A DNA stretch of 64,000 nt from contig DAIPYL010000002.1 of NCBI GenBank assembly GCA_036782755.1, positions 1 to 64,000 of the forward strand. The letters run 5' to 3'. Shown here one piece after another: positions 52,102 through 61,057 of the stretch. The notes beneath the pieces were generated by a model. The model was not told the DNA's origin and did not search any database. It was given only the letters and a program-made list of their open reading frames with translations. How positions within the stretch are numbered: the stretch's first letter is position 1; the number at the start of each line of letters is the position of its first letter. Source of the stretch: Jeotgalicoccus sp036782755 (GTDB taxonomy: Bacteria; Bacillota; Bacilli; Staphylococcales; Salinicoccaceae). A program made the position numbers and the translations under genes.

Positions 52102-52728
52102 TTGAGAATGTTAATAAGATCAGTCGGAATCTCAATGATACTGGCTGCGATAGTTCTGTTTTTCTGGCAGGATATCCGCGAATATTTTACTGATCAGGTC
52201 AACGACCGGTTAATTACTGCCTATCAGGAAGGTGACGATAACGTTAAGCTGAACCCGGCAGAAACATTCGTCACCGGTGTTGAACAGGATACGGGAGGAA
52301 TTAATATCGGAGACGACATGGCCGGCGTACTTGAAATCTCCAGTGCAGATATTCTCGAACCCGTCTACCGCGGCCCTCTGACAGAAGAAAAACTCCGTAA
52401 CGGTGTCAGTCTGCTGGAAGAAAGCGATCACCTTGATATGCAGAACATCCCGATAGCCGGTCACCGCGTCGAAGGCGCCGGCATCCGGTTCAACTATTTA
52501 GACCGTGCAGGTATTGGTGATGAGATAAATTTCATTACCCGCGACGAAACACGCGTCTATGAAATCACCGAGATATTCGAAGTCGATCCGTCGGAAGTCG
52601 GTGTACTGGACCAGACCGAAGGTGACGTCCAGGAAATCACTCTTGTGACGTGTGAAGACTATAACCCGGATACACTGCTTTTTGAGAAGCGGCTGATTGT
52701 TAAGGCTGAGCTGGTTGAAGAGGAGTAA
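52102..52728 (+). CDS. srtA: Class A sortase (SrtA)
   Basis: Membrane transpeptidase that anchors LPXTG-type surface proteins to peptidoglycan. Topology: N-terminal membrane helix (about 6-22), linker, then the beta-barrel sortase domain (about 70-208). Catalytic residues are His121 (IAGHRV), Cys184 (TLVTCEDY) and Arg197 (FEKRLIV); the last two have the same numbers as in S. aureus SrtA. TTG 52102 is preferred because GGGAGG lies 8 nt upstream; it gives 208 residues versus 206 in S. aureus. It sits between recG and fapR, an unusual place. No LPXTG substrate gene is nearby, so it is likely the housekeeping enzyme. Confidence 0.93.
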   Translation: MRMLIRSVGISMILAAIVLFFWQDIREYFTDQVNDRLITAYQEGDDNVKLNPAETFVTGVEQDTGGINIGDDMAGVLEISSADILEPVYRGPLTEEKLRNGVSLLEESDHLDMQNIPIAGHRVEGAGIRFNYLDRAGIGDEINFITRDETRVYEITEIFEVDPSEVGVLDQTEGDVQEITLVTCEDYNPDTLLFEKRLIVKAELVEEE

Positions 52729-52752
52729 TTTTGTATTTAATACAATGATTTT

Positions 52753-52796
52753 AGCATCCGAATCCCTTTATCGAGCGGATTTGGATGCTTTTTTTT
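52753..52796 (+). terminator. Intrinsic terminator of recG-srtA
   Basis: AGCATCCGAATCC and GGATTTGGATGCT form a 13-bp stem (one wobble) with an 11-nt loop, followed by at least seven T residues. Confidence 0.88.
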
Positions 52797-52800
52797 GGTT

Positions 52801-52835
52801 GTGGACGACGATGAGAAGAGTTCATTGTCGTCCGC
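52801..52835. repeat. 14-bp inverted repeat hairpin
   Basis: GTGGACGACGATGA pairs with TCATTGTCGTCCGC (two wobbles) around loop GAAGAGT. No T-tract follows; purpose unknown. Confidence 0.6.
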
Positions 52836-52839
52836 AGTA

Positions 52840-52886
52840 TCCCGGACGACAGTGTGGGAATTTCAATGACGTCCGGGAGTTTTTTT
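52840..52886 (+). terminator. Second terminator-like hairpin after srtA
   Basis: TCCCGGACG (52840-52848) and CGTCCGGGA (52870-52878) with a 21-nt loop, then GTTTTTTT. It could serve as a backup terminator before fapR. Confidence 0.6.
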
Positions 52887-53120
52887 ATCTTGTTTGGTGC
52901 CGGCACTGTCACAGTGTCCGATAAACTGCTCAAGCTCAACCAGCCGCTCCTGGTTGAGGGGAAACGATCCAAAACTGCCAGCCAGCACGATAAAGCTCAA
53001 GACCCCTAACCATACTCCTGATAAATACCAAACTTCAATCAGTTCACCAGCCAAACCGCCGCCCGCATTCCCAAAATCCATCCAAATTAAAAAATTCTTT
53101 TCTAAATTAATTGAAATCAT
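52863..53120 (-). pseudogene. Possible remnant or small membrane-protein gene
   Basis: An 85-codon minus-strand frame with a plausible membrane segment (WYLSGVWLGVLSFIVLAGSF) followed by a soluble tail (PLNQERLVELEQFIGH). The amino-acid composition looks protein-like, but I see no ribosome site before the ATG at 53120 or before the internal ATG, and the frame runs into the srtA-side terminator. I do not recognise it. It may be a decayed gene fragment or chance. Confidence 0.2.
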
Positions 53121-53139
53121 GAGCCAGGTTTTATATACT
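53111..53139 (+). promoter_or_regulatory. Promoter of the fapR operon
   Basis: TTGAAA (53111-53116), 17-bp spacer and TATACT (53134-53139); the predicted start is near 53146. Confidence 0.7.
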
Positions 53140-53162
53140 GATTCTAGTGTTATATATAGATA

Positions 53163-53179
53163 TTAATACCAACTACTAA
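53163..53179 (+). promoter_or_regulatory. FapR operator
   Basis: TTAATACCAACTACTAA matches the 17-bp FapR site known from Bacillus (TTAGTACC...ACTAA pattern, dyad symmetric). It lies just downstream of the predicted start, where bound FapR would block early elongation; malonyl-CoA would release it. Confidence 0.8.
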
Positions 53180-53192
53180 AAGAGGAATCAGA

Positions 53193-53756
53193 ATGGTGAA
53201 GCTAAAAAAACAGGAACGTCAATCGAGTTTGGAGTCTCATATTTCCGAGGACCCGTTTTTAACGGATGAGCAGCTTGCAAATATTTTCGGTGTATCGATA
53301 CAGACGATACGTCTCGACCGGCTGGAACTGAACATTCCTGAGCTGCGTGCCCGCATTAAAAATGTAGCGCGTGAAGGTGTCGATAAGATCCGCTCACTGT
53401 CTATTCAGGAAGTAGTCGGCGAGATTATCGATATTGAACTGAATGAGAGCGCGCTGTCGCTTTTTATCGTAGAGGAGAGTCACGTGTTCGAAAAGAATCA
53501 TATTGCACGCGGTCATTTTCTGTTCGCCCAGGCGAACTCGCTTTGTGTTGCTTTAATCGATGAGCCGCTGGCATTAACGCAGCATGCGGCTGTGGATTTC
53601 AAGCGCCCGGCGAAATTAAACGATAAAGTTATTGCGAAAGCGAAAGTAACAGCGATGGATAACAATAAAGCGCACATCGAAGTGGAATCAAAAGTCGATG
53701 GCAAAGTAATTTTTACTGGTAAATTTGAAATGTATTATAAAGATGAAGGTGAATAA
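53193..53756 (+). CDS. fapR: Fatty acid and phospholipid biosynthesis regulator FapR
   Basis: Malonyl-CoA-responsive repressor of lipid genes. An N-terminal helix-turn-helix (FLTDEQLANIFGVSIQTIRLDRLEL, shown across about 22-46) and linker helix precede a hotdog-fold effector domain (about 70-187, with HIARGHFLFAQANSL). 187 residues matches S. aureus FapR. AGAGGAA precedes the ATG. It is first in fapR-plsX-fabD-fabG-acpP and has its own operator. Confidence 0.97.
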   Translation: MVKLKKQERQSSLESHISEDPFLTDEQLANIFGVSIQTIRLDRLELNIPELRARIKNVAREGVDKIRSLSIQEVVGEIIDIELNESALSLFIVEESHVFEKNHIARGHFLFAQANSLCVALIDEPLALTQHAAVDFKRPAKLNDKVIAKAKVTAMDNNKAHIEVESKVDGKVIFTGKFEMYYKDEGE

Positions 53757-53759
53757 ACG

Positions 53760-54743
53760 ATGGCTAAAATTGCTGTAGATTTAATGGGCGGAGACAAGGC
53801 TCCGAAAGCGATAGAAGAAGGTATACTCCAGGCGGTGGAAATTTTTGAAGATGTAGAGATTCTGGCATACGGCATGGCGGGCAGCTACAGCGGGAACCAT
53901 CCGCGTGTAACGTTCATCGAAGTGACTGAGAAAATTGAATCGGAAGATGATCCGGTGAAATCTGTCAGACGTAAAAAAGACAGTTCGCTTGTCAGAGCAG
54001 TAAAAGCTGTTGCTGACGGTGAAGCAGAGGCGGTCGTATCAGCAGGTAATACCGGAGCTATTATGAGTGCCGGACTGTTTGGCGTTAAACGCATTAAAGG
54101 AATTGAACGTCCTGCAATTACGACCATGCTGCCGACAACTTCCGGCAAAGGTATGCTGATGCTTGATATGGGTGCGAACTCTGAAAACAAACCAAACCAT
54201 TTACTGCAGTTTGCACAGATGGCAAGCGTGTATATGGAAAATATTGAAGGACGTAAAAATCCGTCAATCGGTTTAATTAACAACGGCAGTGAAGAAATTA
54301 AAGGAACTGAACTGACGAAAGAAACATACCAGCTGTTAAAACACAGCGGTCTGAACTTCAAAGGATTCTTTGAAACGCGCGATATTCTGACAGGGGATGT
54401 TGATATTGCTGTGACTGACGGCTTTACCGGCAACGTCGTGTTAAAAACAATCGAAGGTACTTCATCAAGCCTGCTTGGCGAAGTGAAAAAAATCATGATG
54501 AAAAATCCGGTGAACAAACTTGCGGCACTGGCAATGAAGAATGATTTCCAGGAACTTAAAAACATGCTCGACTACAGACAGTTCGGCGGCGCACCATTGA
54601 TGGGACTGCAGGGCAACGTTATTAAAGCCCATGGTTCATCGGACGCGACTGCAATCGTCAACGCCGTTAAACAGGCGAAGATTATGGCGGACTCAGGCAC
54701 GATCGACAAAATAAAAGACTTAATAGGTGAAACAAATGAGTAA
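53760..54743 (+). CDS. plsX: Phosphate acyltransferase PlsX
   Basis: Makes acyl-phosphate from acyl-ACP for PlsY; peripheral membrane enzyme. MAKIAVDLMGGDKAPKAI opens the protein, and VSAGNTGAIMSAGLF and GNVVLKTIEG are conserved. 327 residues (S. aureus 328). Starts 3 nt after fapR and overlaps fabD by 8 nt. Confidence 0.97.
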   Translation: MAKIAVDLMGGDKAPKAIEEGILQAVEIFEDVEILAYGMAGSYSGNHPRVTFIEVTEKIESEDDPVKSVRRKKDSSLVRAVKAVADGEAEAVVSAGNTGAIMSAGLFGVKRIKGIERPAITTMLPTTSGKGMLMLDMGANSENKPNHLLQFAQMASVYMENIEGRKNPSIGLINNGSEEIKGTELTKETYQLLKHSGLNFKGFFETRDILTGDVDIAVTDGFTGNVVLKTIEGTSSSLLGEVKKIMMKNPVNKLAALAMKNDFQELKNMLDYRQFGGAPLMGLQGNVIKAHGSSDATAIVNAVKQAKIMADSGTIDKIKDLIGETNE

Positions 54744-55644
54744 ATTAATAATTTTTCCGGGACAAGGTGCCCAGTACGGAGGTATGGCAAAAGATTTATA
54801 CGAACAAAACGATAAATCCCGCGCTGTACTCGATGAAATTTTTTCATATGTTGATTTCGATTTAAAAGAAATTATGTTCAGTGAAGAAGACGCACGTTTA
54901 AACGATACTAAATATACGCAGCCGGCATTATTCGCACATAGTCTTGCAGTGCTTGCGGCGACAGGTCTTAAAGGCGACTACTTACTTGGACACTCACTTG
55001 GTGAACTTCCGGCACTTGTACACGCTGGTGTAGTAACGCTTCGTGACGGAGTGAAACTCGTCACAACACGCGGTGAATTAATGAGCCGGGCAGACAGCGG
55101 GGCAATGGCAGCGGTTATCGGCATGGGCTTTAAAGACCTTGAAGAAGCATGCATCAGCGTGTCGGATGACAGCTCAAAAGTTGCGCCGGCAAACATTAAC
55201 GCACCGGACCAGGTCGTTGTATCGGGAGATACGGATGCAGTTGAGCGTTTTAAAGAGCTTGCGAAAGAACGCGGTGCACGCCGCATTATTCCATTAAAAG
55301 TATCGGGTGCTTTTCACTCGCACTTAATGGAACCTGCACGTAAAGAGTTTAAATCATTTGTCGATACGATTGACTTTAACGATGCACAAATTCCGGTTAT
55401 TCAAAACGTCAGCGCACAGGCTGAAACGGATGCAGCAGCGATTAAACATCAGTTTGTTGAGCAGATTACACATCCGGTACGTTTTGTGGAATGTGTTGAG
55501 ACTGCTGCGGAACTTGGTGTAACAGAAGCAGTTGAAGTCGGACCGAAGAAAGTTCAGTCCGGACTGGTGCGTAAAATCACGAAAGAAATATCTACTTCAA
55601 ATATCGATACATTCGAACAGGCAGAGGTGTTTTTAAATGAGTAA
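54736..55644 (+). CDS. fabD: Malonyl-CoA:ACP transacylase
   Basis: Loads malonyl groups on ACP. PGQGAQYGGM near residue 8, catalytic Ser87 in GHSLGE, and SGAFHSHLM with the catalytic histidine. ATG 54736 behind GGTGA is the likely start rather than an in-frame GTG at 54727; this gives 302 residues. Overlaps plsX and fabG. Confidence 0.97.
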   Translation: MSKLIIFPGQGAQYGGMAKDLYEQNDKSRAVLDEIFSYVDFDLKEIMFSEEDARLNDTKYTQPALFAHSLAVLAATGLKGDYLLGHSLGELPALVHAGVVTLRDGVKLVTTRGELMSRADSGAMAAVIGMGFKDLEEACISVSDDSSKVAPANINAPDQVVVSGDTDAVERFKELAKERGARRIIPLKVSGAFHSHLMEPARKEFKSFVDTIDFNDAQIPVIQNVSAQAETDAAAIKHQFVEQITHPVRFVECVETAAELGVTEAVEVGPKKVQSGLVRKITKEISTSNIDTFEQAEVFLNE

Positions 55645-56374
55645 AATAGCATTGGTTACAGGTGCATCACGCGGAATCGGCCGCGAAATCGCGCTGACGC
55701 TGGCTGAAGACGGCCATACGGTTATCGTGAACTATTCAGGTTCCAAAGATAAAGCAGACGACGTAGTAAAAGAAATTGAATCAAAAGGCGGCACAGCTGA
55801 GAGCTATCAGTGCCATGTGCAGAACGGCGAAGACGTTAAAACGATGATTAAACACATTACGGATACGTACGGTTCAATCGATATCGTTGTGAATAACGCG
55901 GGTATTACACGCGACAATCTGTTAATGCGCATGAAAGAGAGTGAGTTCGACGACGTTGTCGACGTTAACTTAAAAGGCGTATTTAACGTGATTAAGAGCG
56001 TGTCACGTCCGATGATCCGCCAGAAGTCCGGACGTATCGTCAATATTTCAAGCATTGTCGGTTCACTCGGCAATGCCGGACAGACGAACTACGTTGCAAC
56101 GAAAGCGGCAATCGACGGCATGACAAAATCCGTTGCCCGTGAACTTGCTTCGAAAAACATTACAGTTAACGGTGTGGCTCCCGGCTTTATCAAGAGTGAT
56201 ATGACAGATGTCCTCGGAGATGATGTAAAAGACGGTATGCTGCAGCAGATTCCATTGAAGCACTTCGGTGAAACGAAAGACATTGCGAACGCTGTAAGTT
56301 TCTTAACAAGCGACAAAGCATCTTATATTACAGGCCAGGTATTACACGTCAACGGCGGTATGTACATGGGTTAA
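55637..56374 (+). CDS. fabG: 3-oxoacyl-ACP reductase FabG
   Basis: NADPH-dependent short-chain dehydrogenase for the first reduction in elongation. TGASRGIGREIA (about 8), NNAGITRDNL, Ser in ISSIVGSLGN, catalytic YVATK, and C-terminal GGMYMG. 245 residues. AGGTG lies in the fabD end, which overlaps by 8 nt. Confidence 0.97.
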   Translation: MSKIALVTGASRGIGREIALTLAEDGHTVIVNYSGSKDKADDVVKEIESKGGTAESYQCHVQNGEDVKTMIKHITDTYGSIDIVVNNAGITRDNLLMRMKESEFDDVVDVNLKGVFNVIKSVSRPMIRQKSGRIVNISSIVGSLGNAGQTNYVATKAAIDGMTKSVARELASKNITVNGVAPGFIKSDMTDVLGDDVKDGMLQQIPLKHFGETKDIANAVSFLTSDKASYITGQVLHVNGGMYMG

Positions 56375-56410
56375 AAGCTGTGATATTATTTAAGGGAGGT
56401 GAATTTAACA

Positions 56411-56650
56411 ATGGCTAATATTGATAAAATCAAAGACATCATCGTTGACAAACTTGGCATCGATGAAGAAAAAGTAACAAGAGAAGCATCTTTCAAAGAT
56501 GACCTTGGAGCAGACTCACTTGATATCGCTGAACTGGTGATGGAACTTGAAGATGAGTTTGATATGGAAATTCCTGATGAGGAAGCTGAAAAAATCAACA
56601 CAGTAGGCGACGCATTGGATTTCATTGACAAAATTGAAAAAGAACAATAA
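56411..56650 (+). CDS. acpP: Acyl carrier protein
   Basis: Carries growing acyl chains on a phosphopantetheine arm attached to Ser36 in LGADSLDIAELVMELED. 79 acidic residues. ATG 56411 is taken as start because GGAGGTG stands 9 nt upstream; the in-frame GTG at 56399 overlaps it. Followed by a terminator that ends the lipid operon. Confidence 0.98.
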   Translation: MANIDKIKDIIVDKLGIDEEKVTREASFKDDLGADSLDIAELVMELEDEFDMEIPDEEAEKINTVGDALDFIDKIEKEQ

Positions 56651-56658
56651 AACACTTG

Positions 56659-56692
56659 AAAAATCCACTTATGACGAAGTGGATTTTTCTTT
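56659..56692 (+). terminator. Intrinsic terminator of the fap-fab-acp operon
   Basis: AAAAATCCACTT, loop ATGACG, AAGTGGATTTTT, then CTTT. Confidence 0.85.
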
Positions 56693-56719
56693 GTGAATAA
56701 ATACGGATAATAGTAAAAT
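56691..56719 (+). promoter_or_regulatory. Putative rnc promoter
   Basis: TTGTGA (56691-56696), 17-bp spacer, TAAAAT (56714-56719), placed directly after the acpP terminator. Confidence 0.5.
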
Positions 56720-56734
56720 GAATGAGGTGGATAT

Positions 56735-57496
56735 ATGGATTTCAAAGTAGTGCTGGACAAAGTTAAAACGGATGCATCAGCACAAAGTAAACTCGATAAG
56801 TTTAACGTGATGTTTAAAGAATTCGCAGATAAAATTAATATTAAAGTCGATAAACCGGGTCTTTATCAGCAGGCATTTATGCACAGTTCGTATATTAATG
56901 ATCTTGGACTCGATAAGAGATATAATAACGAACGGCTCGAATTTCTCGGCGATGCAGTACTAGAATTGATGGTATCAGATCATATTTTTAACAAGTACGA
57001 AGAGCTTCCTGAAGGCAGGCTGACAAAACTTCGTGCAAATATCGTATGTGAACCTTCACTTGTAGTATTTGCCTCGAAACTCGAAATGCCGGAATTAATT
57101 CTGCTTGGACGCGGTGAAGATAAAACAGGCGGAAGAAACCGTCCATCGATTGTCAGTGACGCGTTTGAAGCATTTCTCGGGGCACTGTATTTAGACCAGG
57201 GGAATGAAGGTGCGTGGAAGTTTTTAAGTAATTTTGTCTTCCCGCACATTTCATCCGAAGACTATAACGCAGTTATCGATTATAAAACGATGCTGCAGGA
57301 ATATTCACATCAGGCGTTTTCTGAAAGTGTGGCTTATGAACTTGTAAGCTCGTCGGGACCAAGCCATCACCGCAAGTTTGATACAGAAGTATCAATCGGC
57401 GGAAAAGTGCACGGCACGGGTACAGGATTATCGAAAAAAGAATCAGAACAACAAGCAGCTAAAAGTGCGTTGCATGCACTCGGCCAAGAGGTGTAG
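56735..57496 (+). CDS. rnc: Ribonuclease III
   Basis: Double-strand-specific endoribonuclease for rRNA and mRNA processing. The signature NERLEFLGDAVLELMVSD is near residue 68, and a C-terminal dsRNA-binding domain (YELVSSSGPSHHRKF to the end) is present. 253 residues (S. aureus 243). GAGGTGG precedes the ATG. smc starts 6 nt later. Confidence 0.97.
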   Translation: MDFKVVLDKVKTDASAQSKLDKFNVMFKEFADKINIKVDKPGLYQQAFMHSSYINDLGLDKRYNNERLEFLGDAVLELMVSDHIFNKYEELPEGRLTKLRANIVCEPSLVVFASKLEMPELILLGRGEDKTGGRNRPSIVSDAFEAFLGALYLDQGNEGAWKFLSNFVFPHISSEDYNAVIDYKTMLQEYSHQAFSESVAYELVSSSGPSHHRKFDTEVSIGGKVHGTGTGLSKKESEQQAAKSALHALGQEV

Positions 57497-57502
57497 AGAC
57501 AT

Positions 57503-60500
57503 ATGGTATTTTTAAGACAGATCGATGCTCATGGTTTTAAATCATTTGCGGATAAGGTCAATATAAAATTCGACAGCGGTGTGACTGCTGTCGTCGGTCC
57601 CAACGGGAGCGGAAAAAGTAATATAACGGACGCCATCAGATGGGTGCTCGGTGAACAGTCGGCACGCGTAATGCGCGGTGCGAAAATGGAAGACATTATT
57701 TTTGACGGCACTGAAAACCGTACGCCGATGAACTATGCATCAGTCAGTCTGATTTTAAACAATGACGACCATGTGCTCGGCCAATCAAAAGAAGTCGTTA
57801 TTTCAAGAAAACTGTACCGGAGCGGTGACAGCGAATATTTTATCAACAATGAAAAATCCAAGCTGAAAGATATTACGGAATTATTCCTCGACTCGGGTCT
57901 CGGAAAAAATGCGTACAACATTATCAGCCAGGGCCAGGTCGATGAAATATTAAAAGCAAAGCCGATCGAACGACGCAGGATTATTGAAGAAGCAGCGGGC
58001 GTAATGAAATATAAAAACCGCAAGCATGAGTCGGAAAAACGTCTCGATGAAACGAAGCAGAATCTGGCGCGGGTCCACGATATTATTGAAGAAATCAGTT
58101 CGCGCGTAAACCGTCTGGAACGTGAAAGTGCGATAGCAGAAGAGTATCTGGCACTGAAAGAGGAAATGACACAGAGCGATGTCGAAGTGAACGTTTACGA
58201 TACGATGCATCTTTTAACAGAGCTCGATGAAATTACTGCGCGTATTAAAAAGGAAGAAACAGGTCTTGAATCTGCACGTGAAACTTTAAAAGAAGTGCTG
58301 ACAGCACTCGACACACTTGAAAAAGAACGCGACACACTGCAGCAGGAAGAGCGTACGCAAAATCAGACTCTTCTTGAAACGACACGTGAACTTGAGAAAA
58401 TTGAAGGACGCATCGCATTATATGCAGAGCGCGAAACAAACAAGGAAACGCTGAAGCAGAATCTGGAAAACCGTCTTAGCCGCTACGAAGAAGAACTGAA
58501 AAGTTTAACAGCATCGCTTGAACAGGAAGAACAGAAAAAGAGTGACATGGCTGCTCAAAATAACACACTCACGAAAACAGTTAAAGATAAAAAACGCGAA
58601 CTGAATGTTGTGCAGTCGACAGATGACAGCAATATTGAAAAACTGAAAGATGAATACTACGAACTGATGGTTAAAAAAACCACACTCGAAAATGATAAAC
58701 GCCGGAACCGGGACGAACAGTCGAGGCTCGCTGACAGTATTCAGTATAAAAACGAACGTCTGACAGCATTGAACGAAGAAATTAAAACACTTGAAAGTAC
58801 TTTTTCCAAGAAGAAACAGGCGCTCAGTGAAGCAGCTGAAAAATTAACTGCTGCCCGCGATGATTATAAAGATATGCGAATCAAACTGAATGAACTGAAT
58901 GAACAGTACGACAAATCTAAAAATGATTACAACCGTGCAGCGAATTTTATCCAGAACCAGCAGTCGAAACTCGATATGCTGAAAAATATGGAAGAAAATT
59001 ATCAGGGGTATTATCCCGGAGTCCGTGCAGTGCTTAAAAACAAGGACAGCATACCAGGCGTAATCGGCGCCGTCGGTGAACTGATTTCAGCACCGTCTGA
59101 ATATATGACAGCACTGGATACAGCACTTGGTCAGGCAAGCCAGAATATCGTTATGGATGTTGAGCACAATGCCCGTACCGCTATCACTTTTTTAAAACAG
59201 AAGAATCTCGGCTTTGCGACATTCCTGCCGCTCGATACGATTCGTGAACGCCACCTGTCAGTCGACGTTGAGAAATCGCTCGAAGCATCGAATATCGATT
59301 ATGAAATTTTATCTGAAGTTGCAAATATTAAACGCGAATACCGTAAAGTACTGCTCCATCTCGTTAACACGACAGTGGTTGTAAAAGATATGAGTGATGC
59401 GTCGGCACTGGCGCGTGCAACCGGGCAGCGTGTCCGTATTATTACGCTGGACGGCGAAACGATTATGCCGGGCGGGGCGATGAGCGGCGGTTCACGAAAC
59501 CGTAAAGGTTCTATTATGGAATCGAAAAAAGAAATCGCGGATATCACTGAAAAGATTAAAGAATATACATCGCAGACGTCGGCGCTTAAAAAAGCGGTGG
59601 ACGATATTTTAGAACAAATTGCGGATGCAGCTGTTCAGCTGAAACAGCTCGAAGAAGCGGGGACAACTCTTGGTGAAACCCACGATGCACTGCAGCAGGA
59701 AGTGACTCAGCTTGATTTCACGCTGACGAACAAAACAGATGCAGCTGCTGAACTGAAACGCGAAGTGGCAGATCTGTCACCTGAGGAAAAAACAGGCGAC
59801 TTTGATACGAAAATTGAGAATTACACCCATCAGATGAGTGACATTAATACGCGCATTGATATGATGAGCCGTTCGCAAAGCGAAAAAGATGAGCAGATTG
59901 CACAGCTGCAAAGTGAACTGCAGCAGCTGAATAATGATAAAATAACATTAGACGGTGAAATGCGCTTTACCGATGCAGCAATTGAACGCATCAATGTGAA
60001 TATCGATAGTGTTAAACACAATATCGATAATACGAAGAGTGAGGCGGATATGATTAATGACGATCTTGGGGCGATGGATATTTCAGAGCTCGAAGAGAAC
60101 AAAACAAGGTTGTCGGAATTACTTGAACAGGTGAACAGCCGTCTTGAGGAAATTACAGAGAAGCTTGCGTCTATAAAAGAAGAACATAAGAAAAACACCG
60201 AAAAAGAAGATGAACTGCGTAAAGCGGCGGATACGAGCCAGCAGCAGCTGCGTACAGACTCTGCGGCACGCGAAGGCCTGGATACGCAGATTGAAAACAA
60301 GATGACCTACTTAAGCGACAACTACAAAATGACTTACGAACTGGCACGTACGCAGTTTGAAACATTTGAGAACATTGAAGCAAAACGTCAGAAGATTACA
60401 TTGAACAAGAAGAGTATTGAAGAACTTGGCCCGGTGAATATCGGTGCTATTGAAGAGTTTGCGACGGTCAATGAACGCTACATGTTCTTAAAAGAACAGG

Positions 60501-61057
60501 AAGATGATTTAATCGAAGCGCGCCAGACGCTGCTCGATGTCATCAGCGAAATGGATGAAGCAGTGGCAGCGCGTTTCAAGGAAACGTTCTGCCAGGTGAA
60601 TCATTACTTCCAGGAAGTGTTTACCGATATGTTCGGCGGGGGACGTGCGGAGCTGAGACTGCTGGAAGAAGGGAATTATCTGGACTCAGGCATAGAAATA
60701 TTTGCCGAGCCGCCGGGTAAAAAACTGTCATCACTGTCGCTGTTATCAGGCGGCGAGCGTGCATTGACAGCAATCAGTCTGCTGTTCAGTGTGCTCCGTG
60801 TGAAAGTGAGTCCGTTCATTATTCTCGATGAAGTTGAAGCGGCACTCGACGAAGCAAACGTAACGAGATATGCGAAATACTTGAAGAAACTTTCAGCTGA
60901 TACGCAGTTTATCGTTATTACTCACCGTAAAGGAACGATGGAAGAAGCGGACCGCCTGTTTGGTGTAACAATGCAGGAAAAAGGTGTGACGAAGCTGATC
61001 AGTGTGGATTTAAAAAATTATGAAGAACCAGAACCGGTAAGAGAGGACGGAAATTAA
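57503..61057 (+). CDS. smc: Chromosome segregation ATPase SMC
   Basis: Condensin subunit that loops and segregates DNA with ScpA/ScpB (not in this window). 1184 residues: Walker A GPNGSGKSNITDAI (about 32), long coiled coil to about 500, hinge at about 510-660, returning coiled coil, ABC signature LLSGGERALTAISLLF (about 1090) and Walker B FIILDEVEAALDEAN. Length fits the family (S. aureus 1188). Co-transcribed with rnc and ftsY. Confidence 0.98.
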   Translation: MVFLRQIDAHGFKSFADKVNIKFDSGVTAVVGPNGSGKSNITDAIRWVLGEQSARVMRGAKMEDIIFDGTENRTPMNYASVSLILNNDDHVLGQSKEVVISRKLYRSGDSEYFINNEKSKLKDITELFLDSGLGKNAYNIISQGQVDEILKAKPIERRRIIEEAAGVMKYKNRKHESEKRLDETKQNLARVHDIIEEISSRVNRLERESAIAEEYLALKEEMTQSDVEVNVYDTMHLLTELDEITARIKKEETGLESARETLKEVLTALDTLEKERDTLQQEERTQNQTLLETTRELEKIEGRIALYAERETNKETLKQNLENRLSRYEEELKSLTASLEQEEQKKSDMAAQNNTLTKTVKDKKRELNVVQSTDDSNIEKLKDEYYELMVKKTTLENDKRRNRDEQSRLADSIQYKNERLTALNEEIKTLESTFSKKKQALSEAAEKLTAARDDYKDMRIKLNELNEQYDKSKNDYNRAANFIQNQQSKLDMLKNMEENYQGYYPGVRAVLKNKDSIPGVIGAVGELISAPSEYMTALDTALGQASQNIVMDVEHNARTAITFLKQKNLGFATFLPLDTIRERHLSVDVEKSLEASNIDYEILSEVANIKREYRKVLLHLVNTTVVVKDMSDASALARATGQRVRIITLDGETIMPGGAMSGGSRNRKGSIMESKKEIADITEKIKEYTSQTSALKKAVDDILEQIADAAVQLKQLEEAGTTLGETHDALQQEVTQLDFTLTNKTDAAAELKREVADLSPEEKTGDFDTKIENYTHQMSDINTRIDMMSRSQSEKDEQIAQLQSELQQLNNDKITLDGEMRFTDAAIERINVNIDSVKHNIDNTKSEADMINDDLGAMDISELEENKTRLSELLEQVNSRLEEITEKLASIKEEHKKNTEKEDELRKAADTSQQQLRTDSAAREGLDTQIENKMTYLSDNYKMTYELARTQFETFENIEAKRQKITLNKKSIEELGPVNIGAIEEFATVNERYMFLKEQEDDLIEARQTLLDVISEMDEAVAARFKETFCQVNHYFQEVFTDMFGGGRAELRLLEEGNYLDSGIEIFAEPPGKKLSSLSLLSGGERALTAISLLFSVLRVKVSPFIILDEVEAALDEANVTRYAKYLKKLSADTQFIVITHRKGTMEEADRLFGVTMQEKGVTKLISVDLKNYEEPEPVREDGN

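Larger units (their letters stand above)
52729..53192. other. Hairpin-rich intergenic region between srtA and fapR
   Basis: This 464-base stretch holds the srtA terminator (52753-52796), a second hairpin (52801-52835), a second terminator-like hairpin (52840-52886), a short minus-strand reading frame of doubtful status (52863-53120), and the fapR promoter and operator (53111-53179). Base composition shifts toward C on the plus strand at 52900-53080. Confidence 0.8.

Noticed and set aside
53885..54565. 226-codon minus-strand frame opposite plsX
   Set aside because: Shadow of conserved plsX codons; Ser/Phe/Ile-rich product without recognisable domain.
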